A stretch of DNA of 64,000 nucleotides from NCBI GenBank assembly GCA_041484195.1, contig JBGPHC010000006.1, positions 62,001 to 126,000 of the forward strand, given 5' to 3'. Under the pieces are notes generated by a model. The model did not search any database, was not told where the DNA came from, and worked only from the letters and a program-made list of their open reading frames with translations. The stretch is from PSRI01 sp041484195. GTDB taxonomy: Bacteria; Bacteroidota; Bacteroidia; Chitinophagales; Chitinophagaceae. The position numbers and the translations under genes were made by a program. This document shows positions 24,923-34,244 of this stretch, piece after piece. Within the stretch, counting starts at the first letter, position 1, and each line of letters opens with the position of its first letter.

Positions 24923-27900
24923 ATGGAAAAACTCAAAAAAAATGTAAGGGGTAGTGCGGTTCAAAATTCTCTGGACCAAGGTCATATTGTTGATGTACTG
25001 CAGGATCAGATTATCTCCTACGAAAAGGAAAAGAATATTCTTCTGGCTTTAAGCAATGACATTACAATGGTCAGAGAAAAAAGAATGACCTGATCAAGAT
25101 TTTTTCTTCGAGACTTAAAGGGTATTTCTATTTTACACATGTAGTCGTTTCGCTGATTAACCAGCAAAAAGAAACTTATTTTCCATTTCTGCTTGACACC
25201 AAGACGCATCCCGTTAAAGACCATGCTGAATTTGAAACGCTGCTTACCAGGCAGTATCCACTTAGCGATCCCGATTTCAAATGGCTTTTGGGCTCGGAGA
25301 CTCCTGTATCTTATTTGCTGGATGAGATAATGGACAAAACAGGAATTCCCTCATTCATAAAACTAAACTATGAATATGGAATAAGGAAAGCATTGATAAC
25401 TCCATTAAAGAGTAAAATGAAAACTATCGGATTCGTGTTTATTTACTCTGACCGGACCGATAGCTTTCCAGATGACTTTAAGAACGTTTTAACCGGTATA
25501 GCTCCTCACCTATCCAATGCAGTTTTAAATATTATCATAAATGAGGAAATCAAGTATAAGGAACATGTTAATGAAATCTTGCTCTTCCTGAGTAATGATA
25601 TGGTAACAGTGAGAGACAGGAAAGACCTATTGAATGTGATCAACTCTAGCCTAAAGAAGCTTATTTATTTTACTCACAGTGTATTTACAGTATTAAATGA
25701 AACCGGTGAAACCTATCATGCCTTTCTAACAGATCCTGATTCCCTGGCTAAGAAGCATCCGGAATATGCTAAAATGGTTACCATACCAAATCCTGTTCAG
25801 GATGGAATTTATAATATTGCATCTCTATCCGACAAACCGGTGGTGCTCAACATGAAATCATTTGATCTCAATAAAGTACCCCTCTGGTTTAAGCTAAATT
25901 ACGAAGTAGGGGCAAAGGAAATGATGATCAAGACACTACCTGGCGAAGGCACACCCAAACATAGTATTATTTTATTTTCAGACAGGGCAAATAATTTTGA
26001 TGAAAAATGTATAAATATTGTAGAACGCATTTCCAGTCAGCTAGCTACTGCCGCAATTAATATTTCCGCAAATGAAGAAATCCTGAACAAGGAAAGGGAT
26101 AAGTCATTTTTGCTTGAATTCAGTCATAATATAGCATCAGCAAGAACCAAAGATGATCTTTCCATTGCAATTCATAATTCCTTAAAAAAGTTAAGCCAGA
26201 TAAAAGCATATTTTATCAGAACCATAAATGATGATGGAACTACAATGAGCCCATTTATGCATGATAGGGATATTTTTTATAAGGATGACTCTGCATTTAC
26301 GGAACTACTTAATACAAAAATTAAAATAACTGATGGTATAACAGGGAAAGTAATGAGTGGAAATATACCTGTTAGTATTGATTTTGTTGAGGAGATTAGT
26401 CGTGGGAACACAGATCATTATATTGAATTTTGGAAACAGCTGGGACCCCAAAAGAAAGCATTTCAAAAAATAGTAGGCACACCACTTCGTGTAGGCGATA
26501 TTGATCTGGGAATCCTTTGGGTAATAACCGACAAAATAAATATGACCATTCTTGAGGGAATATGCGCTCAAATATCCGTTGCAATTTCCAATATCAAGGC
26601 CAATGAGGAAATCGCAAGCAGGGAAGAAGAAAAGTCAATATTGCTTTCTTTAAGTGATGAAATTGCTGCCCTCAGAAGCAGGAATGATTTATTGCACGTA
26701 GTAAACACAAAATTAGAAGTATTATTTTCTTTTAAACATTTTGGAATCGCACAAATAAATGAAGATCGTACAACTTATAGTTCATTTGTATTGGATCTCG
26801 AAAATAGCATAAAAACTCATGCTGATTTTGAAAAGATAACTTCTGCTAAATATCCTATTACTGACCGGATATTTAGCAGTATCATGAATTCGGAAGACCC
26901 GGTCATATTCGATGTACATAAGCTTGCTGAAGAACCTGGAATACCCGCATATGCTGGCTTCTGGAAGAAAGTAGGGCTTCGCCAGGTTTTAGGCACGGCT
27001 CTTCGTGTTGGCGGAAAAAATATTGGTTGCGCCTTCCTGCATACTGACTCTAATGAAGAACTCAGAATGAAAAGCAATTTGCTGAAGTCTGTTTTCGCTC
27101 AAATAGCGGTTGCTGTCTCAAATATCCTGGCCAATGAGCAGGTGCTTTCGTATAAGCAGATGCTGGAAGTCGAGAATGATCATCTTAAGGAGCAGATTAA
27201 AACCATTTATAATTTTTCTGATATTATTGGAAGTGGCACGGAAATGCAAAAGGTGTATCACATGATGTCTCTGGTAGCAGAATCAAATTCAACAGTTCTA
27301 TTATTAGGAGAAACTGGTACAGGAAAGGAATTAATTGCACGGGCTATTCATAATTCATCTCCCAGGAAAAATAAATTGATGGTAAAAGTAAACTGTGCAG
27401 CACTTCCCTGAAACCTGATAGAAAGTGAACTATTTGGACATGAAAGAGGATCCTTCACCGGTGCGATTGAACGCAGGATTGGTAAATTCGAACTTGCGAA
27501 TAACAGCACACTGTTTTTGGATGAAATCGGGGAAATACCTCTTGAAACGCAGGTCAAATTATTACGAGTTATCCAGGAACGCGAATTGGAAAGGGTGGGT
27601 GGAACGAATACAATAAAAGTAGATGTACGTATCATTGCTGCCACCAATCGTAATTTAGAAGAAGAAGTTACAGCGGGGCGTTTCAGATCTGATCTTTATT
27701 ACCGGCTCAACGTATTTCCAATTGTTCTGCCGCCATTAAGGAGCCGGCTTGAGGATATTGCGCCCTTAGCTAATTTTTTTCTGGGGAGATACAGTAAGTA
27801 TACCGGACGAAAAGTTACCGCTATTTCTGCAAATGTTATCAAGGAATTAAAAAGCTATTTATGGCCTGGAAATGTAAGAGAGTTGGAACATTTGATTGAA

Positions 27901-28110
27901 AGGAGTATTCTTTTAACAGAGGGAAATGTATTAATAGAAATACAACTGCCCATAAAGAACAAAGTTGAAACTGATAATGCCGATATTTCTCCTAAAGCCC
28001 TCCAGGAAATTGCCCCGCGCATTGCAGCCCAAAAACAATATCATCTTATAAATATTTACGAGGTTGCAATTTCTTCAACATGTAAGCTCCACCGAAATTC
28101 GACCAGATAA
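24923..28110 (+). pseudogene. Decayed sigma-54-dependent activator with four GAF domains
   Basis: Joined across its lesions, the reading gives four tandem GAF-like units of about 175 residues, each opening with a pattern like LSNDI..R...DLL..I...L. A sigma-54 AAA+ domain follows, with Walker A GETGTGKE, GSFTGA in place of GAFTGA, Walker B TLFLDEIGE and the RFRSDLYYRLNVFPI arginine-finger region. There are three defects. A run of six A at 25077-25082 shifts the frame, so the first ORF ends at TGA 25091-25093. An in-frame TGA at 27409-27411 interrupts the AAA+ domain at AALP-stop-NLIESELFGHE. The usual C-terminal Fis-type helix-turn-helix is missing, replaced by unrelated residues before the stop at 28108-28110. 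The gene is more AT-rich than its neighbours and is flanked by hairpin repeats. It is probably nonfunctional, though the two halves could in principle be expressed separately. Confidence 0.88.
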
Positions 28111-28150
28111 AATAGAGAAGCTGCTCTAACTTTAATGGTCAATTTTGGGC

Positions 28151-28217
28151 CATTGTTGGCGTTTCCCGATGGGTCATCACTGACTTTATGATAAAGATTC
28201 CAGGGAGCACCAACAAT
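28151..28217 (+). repeat. Hairpin repeat, copy C
   Basis: ATTGTTGG (28152-28159) pairs perfectly with CCAACAAT (28210-28217), and CCC (28165-28167) with GGG (28203-28205). The right end CCAGGGAGCACCAACAAT is identical to copy A, while the middle is unrelated to either other copy. It ends nine bases before copy D. Confidence 0.8.
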
Positions 28218-28226
28218 AAAAAGCGC

Positions 28227-28291
28227 CATTGGTGTTTCCCGACCGGATAAGATAACCTTGCTTATAAAGTTGGTCAGGGAACACCAACAAT
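28227..28291 (+). repeat. Hairpin repeat, copy D
   Basis: TTGGTGTT (28229-28236) pairs with AACACCAA (28280-28287), CCC (28238-28240) with GGG (28277-28279), and GACC (28241-28244) with GGTC (28272-28275). That gives 15 pairs with two single-base bulges. Where copy A has CTGGAA/TTCCAG this copy has GACC/GGTC, so both sides changed together. Confidence 0.82.
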
Positions 28292-28330
28292 CCTCAAATG
28301 CTATAATATGGAACAAGATCTCAACAAAAT

Positions 28331-28362
28331 AAAAAAGGCCATCTCCTAATTTTGAGATGGCC
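28331..28362 (-). terminator. Terminator of the secreted-protein gene
   Basis: GGCCATCTC (28337-28345) and GAGATGGCC (28354-28362) form a 9 bp stem with an eight-base loop. On the minus strand it is followed by TTTTTTATTTT. It lies 22 bp after the stop codon at 28384. It shares its stem sequence and part of the flank with the aconitase terminator at 24317. Confidence 0.85.
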
Positions 28363-28383
28363 CCCATATTTTATATGATGTGA

Positions 28384-28920
28384 TTATCTATTGTGTCCTC
28401 TTCCCTTGCCATTCCTATGGCCTTTATCCTTGTCGTGACCATGTCCATTATCCCTGCCATTTCCACGGTCCCAATTGCGGTTGTCATCACGGTCATGGCC
28501 ACGGTTATCATAGTTTGGCCGGTTGTAGGCGTTATCGCGTCCCCGGTAGTCACGGATCACCACCTGGTCATGCCTGTTCCTGTAAGGCGCATACCTGCTA
28601 CGGTATATATCAGGGTGGAGATAAGGCCTGGGATCATTGATCACCACTTTGTAACAGGAATAGAGGTCATAATTCCGGTAGCTAACCGGCAAACTTGCCG
28701 CGAATATCCGTCGACCGGCATTGAAATAAATAAACTGTTGTTGCGCCACATTGTAGTAAACATCCATATCAGGGAAATAATAATATCCTGCGTAATCGTA
28801 TCCTGCAGGGCCCCATTGGGGCTGTGCGCCGATATTAACGTTTATTGATACCTGCGCTTTGGCCGGAGTCATTAAAGCTGCTCCCGAAACCATGACTGCA
28901 ATTAGTAGAATCTTTTTCAT
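28384..28920 (-). CDS. Secreted protein with low-complexity His/Arg/Asp/Gly-rich tail
   Basis: This is a 178-residue exported protein. A signal peptide (residues 1-22, ending AKAQ) is followed by a tyrosine-rich region of about 90 residues containing YDYAGYYYFPDMDVYYN. The last 60 or so residues are almost entirely Arg, Asp, Asn, Gly, His and Lys. Related signal-peptide proteins with a short conserved YYYxPDxxxYY core and a charged tail are seen in Chitinophagaceae, but I know of no function. The tail could bind metal or polyanions; this is speculation from composition. It is a single gene with its own terminator. Confidence 0.75.
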   Translation of the reverse strand: MKKILLIAVMVSGAALMTPAKAQVSINVNIGAQPQWGPAGYDYAGYYYFPDMDVYYNVAQQQFIYFNAGRRIFAASLPVSYRNYDLYSCYKVVINDPRPYLHPDIYRSRYAPYRNRHDQVVIRDYRGRDNAYNRPNYDNRGHDRDDNRNWDRGNGRDNGHGHDKDKGHRNGKGRGHNR

Positions 28921-29143
28921 AATAGAGAATTTGAATTAATAGATACCCGAAGGTTCAATGTGTTTAAATACAAAATGTTAAAGCTTTCAGGCGCCTGGCC
29001 AATGCAACAGGCTATGGCAGAAGGATCTGCTTTCAATACTTGCCTGTTATACATTTCCCATTCCAATGTCTGATTCAAATCAGATCCGCTGGAAAAATAT
29101 AATCAAACAACCTGTATTAAATTGCATACAATAAATCTGAACT

Positions 29144-29977
29144 ATGGCACAGAAAAATTGGCTCATCACCGGCATTTCCAGTGGAATTGGCAAAGCGCTG
29201 GCAGAAGCAGTGCTTGCAAAAGGAGATTTTGTAATTGGTAGTTTCCGAAAAAAAGAACAGGTGGAATCATTCAATCAGCGGCGTCGGGGAAAGGGCTTTG
29301 CCTTCGTATTGGATATCACAGACAGAGTAGGCGTGGCAGCCTGCATTCAAGACATTCACAATAAATTCGAACGCATAGATGTACTGGTGAATAATGCAGG
29401 TTATGGAATCCTTGGAGCGATTGAAGAACTGAGTATGGAAGAAGCCAGGGCTCAAATGGAAACTAATTTTTTCGGTACTCTGCAAATGACCAAATCTGTC
29501 TTACCCATGATGCGGGAGCAGAAAAAAGGGATGATCATCCAAATCTCCTCCGCTTCAGGCATCCGGTCCACCCCGGGTTTCGGCCTCTACAATGCCAGCA
29601 AATTCGCTCTGGAAGGATTTACCGAAGCCATGGCCGGAGAACTAAAGCCATTGGGCATACACGTCATGATGGTGGAACCGGGTCCCTTCCGCACGGCTTT
29701 CGCGGGGGATTCCCTGGTACAGGCAGCAGAGAGAATCGCGGACTATGAATCCACAGCTGGCCGGTTCCGAACGGCCATGATGGAAAGAAATGGAAGGCAG
29801 GATGGGGATCCTGTCAAGGCTGCTGAAGCCATCATTGCGGCGGCCATTTTCAAGAATCCACCGCTTCGCCTCGTTCTGGGAAAATCGGCCATGGAAAATG
29901 TGAATGCAAAAATAGTCGATCTGCAGAGGGACATGCGCGAATGGGAATCCGTGAGTGTGAAGACATCTTTTGATTGA
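29144..29977 (+). CDS. Short-chain dehydrogenase/reductase
   Basis: This is a classical SDR of 277 residues. The cofactor motif TGISSGIGKALAE is at about residues 9-21, NNAGYGILG near 86, the catalytic serine in IQISSASGIR and the Tyr-Lys pair in YNASKFALEG near 150. No acidic residue follows the second strand (GSFRKKEQ), and the basic residues there suggest NADP preference. The substrate is unknown. It resembles the group of SDRs annotated only as oxidoreductases. It stands alone. Confidence 0.88.
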   Translation: MAQKNWLITGISSGIGKALAEAVLAKGDFVIGSFRKKEQVESFNQRRRGKGFAFVLDITDRVGVAACIQDIHNKFERIDVLVNNAGYGILGAIEELSMEEARAQMETNFFGTLQMTKSVLPMMREQKKGMIIQISSASGIRSTPGFGLYNASKFALEGFTEAMAGELKPLGIHVMMVEPGPFRTAFAGDSLVQAAERIADYESTAGRFRTAMMERNGRQDGDPVKAAEAIIAAAIFKNPPLRLVLGKSAMENVNAKIVDLQRDMREWESVSVKTSFD

Positions 29978-30008
29978 CCCGGAAATAAGGTCTATTCAGA
30001 AAGGCTCA

Positions 30009-30488
30009 TCATTTCCTGAACGTAAAGGTCTTAATCACTTTATTGTCGCTGTTGTAGAAAACAAATGACTTGATAAAACTGATCCTGTCAAGGGTCACTA
30101 TCGTGAGCGGGAACATCTTCGTGCTGAGCGTTTCGCCATAGCTCGGCCTGCAATGCACGTTCAATACGGTACCCCCCAATTCAACCTTTTCGATGATGAT
30201 AGTCGTCTTGCGCACGGTAGCGGGTGATGCCACGGCCAAAACATATTGAGTTCCGAATTTCGGCGCCGCAGGAAGATTCTTGCCCGAACGAACTGGCGTT
30301 AACAATTTATTGAATTGCTGGAGATTTGTGATCACCCAGCAGTTCAGGCCTGTCCCTAATTTCACATCATTCCGCAGAACAAAGCCCTCAATCTGGCTGT
30401 ATTCGACAGGTTCAGGCTGGGCGATCGTATAATTGGTAAAAAAACTCAGCAACAGTGTGCAAACCAGGAATATCTTTATTTTTTTCAT
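30009..30488 (-). CDS. Exported protein of unknown function
   Basis: This is a 159-residue protein with a clear signal peptide (residues 1-23, LLLSFFTNYTIAQ) and a compact beta-rich remainder. I do not recognise a family. It contains a segment LNCWVITNLQQFNKLLTPV, which resembles small periplasmic proteins of Bacteroidota with a protease-inhibitor-like or immunoglobulin-like fold, but that is a guess. It is transcribed alone, facing the SDR gene and following the YigZ gene on the same strand 110 bp downstream. Confidence 0.75.
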   Translation of the reverse strand: MKKIKIFLVCTLLLSFFTNYTIAQPEPVEYSQIEGFVLRNDVKLGTGLNCWVITNLQQFNKLLTPVRSGKNLPAAPKFGTQYVLAVASPATVRKTTIIIEKVELGGTVLNVHCRPSYGETLSTKMFPLTIVTLDRISFIKSFVFYNSDNKVIKTFTFRK

Positions 30489-30598
30489 AAGATGAGTTTT
30501 GAGGCGGTCGCAATTCCTCTCCTAAACTAAGGATTTCCCCTCAAGTTGACAAGAACTGTCAGGCCGGGCCTTTCTTCGGCGCTCTATCTGGATATTTC

Positions 30599-31204
30599 TC
30601 AGATCCGGGTAAATTCAAGGCCCTTCACCTCTTTCCACCTGAGCAATACTTCTTCAAGCCGATTCTTTGGTACTCCCACTACCATCCTGCAGAAAAGTTG
30701 TGATTCCTGCTCTTTTACCTTGCAGTTGAAATTTTTCAAAACCGTCATCACCTCATTCATGACGGTATAGTCAAATTGCAATTGATACAGGATTTCAACC
30801 GGCTTCTGCACAGCAGGAATTGTCTGCAGCAACAAAGCCGTCACTGTTTTGTACGCATTAATCAATCCGGGAACGCCCAGCTGTGTTCCTCCGAAATAAC
30901 GCACCACGACTACCAGTATATTGGTCAACTGCCTGCTGTCGATCTGCCCCAATATGGGTCTTCCCGCCGTGCCTGAGGGTTCTCCGTCGTCGCTGGACCT
31001 GAAATTATTCCCATCCAGACCCAGGCGGTAAGCGAAGCAATGATGAGTGGCTTTCGGATGTTCCCTCTTCACAAGGTCCAGGCTTCGCTTAAAATCTACG
31101 GTGGTTGCTATCGGAAAAGCATAAGCGATGAACCGACTCCCCCGGTCACGGAATTCCGTGTTGCCGGTTTGCTCTATGGTATTATAAAAATCAGGCTCTT
31201 TCAT
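30599..31204 (-). CDS. YigZ/IMPACT-family protein
   Basis: This is a 201-residue protein of the UPF0029/IMPACT family. It has the N-terminal SRFIAYAFPI segment, AYRLG, the SSDDGEPSGTAGRPIL signature and VVVRYFGGTQLGVPGL. A C-terminal ferredoxin-like domain (about residues 135-200) follows, as in YigZ. Eukaryotic IMPACT regulates GCN2, but the bacterial role is unresolved. It is likely the last gene of a minus-strand run with the DMT exporter and ribD. Confidence 0.92.
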   Translation of the reverse strand: MKEPDFYNTIEQTGNTEFRDRGSRFIAYAFPIATTVDFKRSLDLVKREHPKATHHCFAYRLGLDGNNFRSSDDGEPSGTAGRPILGQIDSRQLTNILVVVVRYFGGTQLGVPGLINAYKTVTALLLQTIPAVQKPVEILYQLQFDYTVMNEVMTVLKNFNCKVKEQESQLFCRMVVGVPKNRLEEVLLRWKEVKGLEFTRI

Positions 31205-31266
31205 TCACTCTTTGGTTAAGGTGGAAAAATTCAAACGCCAGACAAAAACCCAGTGTCTCTGAGTTC

Positions 31267-32148
31267 CTATCCATAGGCAATCATCGCAATGGACACAAGG
31301 GCCAGTAAAATTCCTACCCAATTGACGGGTGTCAGTTTTTCCCTGAAGATTATCCAGGCTAACACCGAACTCAGTAACACGATTCCCATATTATTCACGG
31401 GAATAATAGCCGAGCTATTACCTGCATAGTATTTCAAGACCCTCACAAGGAACCACATGGAAAAATAATTGGGTATGCCGATGCAGATCCCCGCCAGCAT
31501 GGCCTTTCCGGAAATGCGTTGCTTACCTATCAAATAGAGGATGAGCAAACAGAGCGATCCAATGCCGGCTGCAATGCCGAATGCGGTGACCAGGTAGCGA
31601 TCATAGTTTGTTTCATCGAGAAATCGCTGCTCGGTAAATTTTATCATCGTATCCAAGAGACCGCTCCAAACAAAAATGATCAGAGGCACAATGATCAACC
31701 AATAGCCCGGAATCTTTTCGTGCCTGTTCGACTCCTCCTTTCCGCGCAGGCAGGTCAATACCACAGACAACAATGCCAATACCACCCCAACGCCTTTGAG
31801 GGTCGTGAAATTTTCATCATATAAATACAATGAAAAGAGGAATGGAATGACCAGTGAAATTTTACTGACTACCGAAGTAACGGCCACACCAACCTTCTGC
31901 GCCGAAAAAGCCATCAGGTTAAATAAACAGACAAAGCTCAGGCCTGTGGCAAGAGCCCATCCAATCCAGGGATTGTCCGGTCTGAACGCAGTCCGTGGAA
32001 ATTCGCCGTTCATGATGCTGCCAGTGATTACGCAGGTGATATAATTGAATACTATGGCCTGCAAATTATTAATGCCATATTTCCCAATGAGCTTGAAAGC
32101 CAGGTTGAGGTATGAATTGATTATGATGCTGGCGGCAAGGTAAATCAA
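31267..32148 (-). CDS. EamA/DMT-family transporter
   Basis: This is a 293-residue membrane protein with about ten transmembrane helices in two EamA-like halves. It ends with PVNNMGIVLLSSVLAWIIFREKLTPVNWVGILLALVS, typical of drug/metabolite transporter permeases. An in-frame stop (that of ribD) lies just upstream, and the only start codon available before the first helix is TTG at 32148, 14 bp after ribD. Translation from a rare start and close spacing suggest coupling to ribD. The transported compound is unknown. Confidence 0.85.
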   Translation of the reverse strand: MIYLAASIIINSYLNLAFKLIGKYGINNLQAIVFNYITCVITGSIMNGEFPRTAFRPDNPWIGWALATGLSFVCLFNLMAFSAQKVGVAVTSVVSKISLVIPFLFSLYLYDENFTTLKGVGVVLALLSVVLTCLRGKEESNRHEKIPGYWLIIVPLIIFVWSGLLDTMIKFTEQRFLDETNYDRYLVTAFGIAAGIGSLCLLILYLIGKQRISGKAMLAGICIGIPNYFSMWFLVRVLKYYAGNSSAIIPVNNMGIVLLSSVLAWIIFREKLTPVNWVGILLALVSIAMIAYG

Positions 32149-32162
32149 GGTAACAGTAAAAT

Positions 32163-33266
32163 TTAGTTATTGGTTTCCGGCTCAGGGGCCCGGTAAATTT
32201 GAATCAGGTCTGATGATAATTTCAATTCTTCCACCAGGCCTTCCTGAATTCCGCGAGGCGCCTTGATTCCCTGGCCAAGATTCAAATCCCGGTTAGTAAT
32301 GATTCTCGCTTCATCCCAACTGTTTTCATCAATAAAAGATTGCAGCAGGAACGCACCTCCCTCCACCAACACCGTTTGTATTTTCAAATGATATAGGGCG
32401 TTTATGATCTGGTGCACCAGGCTCGTATCCCCGCTTACCTGGTAATATAGCACAGGATTCTCCGCGTTCATTTTTTCCCATGGCAGCGAATGTGCGGAAA
32501 GATCTTCTATGCTGTTTTTATGCTGATTGAAAATGATGGTGGGAAAGTCTCCGCTGAATAATTGCAGGGAAGAAGGCAGTCTCAGGTCCATATCCACCAC
32601 CAACCGCACCGGATTTTTTCCTGGCCAGAGTCTGGTAGTCAGAGCCGGATCGTCAAACAGTGCTGTATTGGTACCTACCAGTATGGACGACTCTTCACTG
32701 CGCCAACGATGCACGAGGTGATTACTAAATTCATTGCTGACCTGCAGCCTCGAATAATCCTCATTCGCGATCCTGCCATCAGCAGTCTGGGCCCATTTGA
32801 GAATGATGTAAGGGCGATGTTTTGTATGAAAAGTGAAGAATCTCCTGTTCATCTCCCGGCACTCTTTTTCCAGGAGTCCCGTATCCACTTCAATGCCTGC
32901 TGACCTGAGTTTTTCAATGCCCCTGCCATTTACCTTTGGAAAAGGATCTCTACAGCCAATCACCACTTTGGGAATTTCTTCCTTTATGATCCTGTCGGCA
33001 CAGGGAGGCGTTTTTCCAAAATGCGCGCATGGTTCCAATGAAACATACATCGTGCTCCGGCTGATGAATTCCCGATCCTCTACTTTCACTGAATGCAGGC
33101 AATCAATTTCCGCATGAGGCCCTCCAAAATGCCTGTGATAACCTTCACCAATAACGCGACCATCATGCACGAGCAAGGCGCCTACCAGGGGATTGGGGGC
33201 CACCTTCCCCAGGGCAAGTTCAGCCAATTGCAGGCATCGTTTCATATATGATTCATGGATGCTCAT
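32163..33266 (-). CDS. ribD: Riboflavin biosynthesis deaminase/reductase
   Basis: This is a 367-residue bifunctional enzyme. The N-terminal cytidine-deaminase-like domain has the zinc site HAEIDCLHS and PCAHFGKTPPCADRI. The C-terminal HTP reductase domain (about residue 150 on) contains LKWAQTADGRIA and LVEGGAFLLQSFI. It deaminates and then reduces the pyrimidine intermediate of riboflavin synthesis. I start it at the ATG 33266 (MSIHESYMKRCLQLA), because the longer frame to 33344 runs into the prmC promoter region. The other rib genes are not nearby. Confidence 0.95.
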   Translation of the reverse strand: MSIHESYMKRCLQLAELALGKVAPNPLVGALLVHDGRVIGEGYHRHFGGPHAEIDCLHSVKVEDREFISRSTMYVSLEPCAHFGKTPPCADRIIKEEIPKVVIGCRDPFPKVNGRGIEKLRSAGIEVDTGLLEKECREMNRRFFTFHTKHRPYIILKWAQTADGRIANEDYSRLQVSNEFSNHLVHRWRSEESSILVGTNTALFDDPALTTRLWPGKNPVRLVVDMDLRLPSSLQLFSGDFPTIIFNQHKNSIEDLSAHSLPWEKMNAENPVLYYQVSGDTSLVHQIINALYHLKIQTVLVEGGAFLLQSFIDENSWDEARIITNRDLNLGQGIKAPRGIQEGLVEELKLSSDLIQIYRAPEPETNN

Positions 33267-33333
33267 GAGCAAGGCAAAAATAAAGGAATTGGCATTGAGA
33301 GAAATGTATTTGTCCCACTGGCTGATACAGAGA

Positions 33334-33363
33334 TTTGAATCCATTCAGTCCTTCGTATGTTTG
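33334..33363 (+). promoter_or_regulatory. Predicted prmC promoter overlapping the first in-frame ATG
   Basis: TTTG (33334-33337) and TATGTTTG (33356-33363), 18 nt apart, match the Bacteroidota -33 and -7 elements. The ATG at 33357 lies inside the -7 box and so would not be transcribed from this promoter. GTG at 33369 follows five bases after the box. Confidence 0.5.
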
Positions 33364-33368
33364 CGGCC

Positions 33369-34244
33369 GTGACGATACACCAGGCATATCAGCAGCTTTG
33401 TTCGAAATTGTATGATCTCTACGAATACCGGGAGGCGGAGCATATTGCAGGATGGGTCATGGAAAATATTAGCGGTCTCGCAAAGATGGACCGGATGCTG
33501 AATAAAAACCTCCCCCTGTCCGTTCCGCAAAAGGAATTGTATGAAGAATACAGTTCGGAACTTTTAACGCATAAACCAGTGCAGTATGTATTGCATGAGG
33601 CCTGGTTTTATGGCATGCATTTGTTTGTGGATGAAAATGTTTTGATCCCCAGGCCCGAAACTGAAGAACTCGTGGACTGGGTGATTAGAGAAATAAAGAT
33701 GGCTCAATCTGGTCCGAAGCAAGATGACTCAAAATTGACCATCCTGGATATTGGAACCGGGAGCGGTTGCATTGCCATCGCGATCAAAAAAAATCTTCCC
33801 CATGAAGATCTACTTGCCATTGACCTGAGTGAAGGGGCATTGCAAGTGGCGCAGAAGAATGCTAAGACGCAAGGAGTCTCCATTCGATTCATGCAACTGG
33901 ATTTCCTGAATGAATCAGACTATGAAATGATACCGCCGGTTGATATAATTATCAGCAATCCTCCCTATATCCCACTCTTTGATAAAGCTGGTATGCAAAA
34001 GAATGTGTTGGAATTTGAGCCTCACCTGGCTTTGTTTACCGGCGATAATGATCCCCTGGTATTCTATGAAAAGATCGCGGTTTTTGCACGGAAACAATTG
34101 AAAGCCGGTGGAAGAATTTTCGTTGAAGTGCCTGAATCTAACGGTCAGCAGGTAGCGCAATTATTTTCAAAAAGCGGTTTTGGGTCGATTGAATTAAGAA
34201 AAGATATGCAGGGAAAAGAAAGGATGATCAGAATCGGGAATTAA
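33369..34244 (+). CDS. prmC: Release factor glutamine methyltransferase
   Basis: PrmC methylates the GGQ glutamine of peptide release factors. From GTG 33369 the protein has 291 residues. The helical N-terminal domain starts MTIHQAYQQL, the expected family N-terminus. It is followed by the SAM site LDIGTGSGCIAIAIK and the substrate motif NPPY in IISNPPYIPLFDK. An ATG four codons earlier (33357) is possible but sits in the predicted promoter box. The TAA stop overlaps the exbD stop on the other strand (TTAA), so the genes converge without a gap. Confidence 0.93.
   Translation: MTIHQAYQQLCSKLYDLYEYREAEHIAGWVMENISGLAKMDRMLNKNLPLSVPQKELYEEYSSELLTHKPVQYVLHEAWFYGMHLFVDENVLIPRPETEELVDWVIREIKMAQSGPKQDDSKLTILDIGTGSGCIAIAIKKNLPHEDLLAIDLSEGALQVAQKNAKTQGVSIRFMQLDFLNESDYEMIPPVDIIISNPPYIPLFDKAGMQKNVLEFEPHLALFTGDNDPLVFYEKIAVFARKQLKAGGRIFVEVPESNGQQVAQLFSKSGFGSIELRKDMQGKERMIRIGN

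Noticed and set aside
28050..28131. A second frame at the end of the regulator pseudogene that stays open for about 20 codons to a TAA
   Set aside because: It may be a remnant after another frameshift, but it does not resemble a helix-turn-helix and is too short to assign.
24381..28291. Hairpin repeats as integron attC sites
   Set aside because: The conserved ends run GTT-like then AAC-like, the reverse of attC polarity. The RYYYAAC/GTTRRRY consensus is not met, and no integrase or cassettes are present.
28380..28850. Plus-strand open frames opposite the secreted low-complexity protein
   Set aside because: They are produced by the repetitive codons of the real minus-strand gene, which has a signal peptide and terminator.
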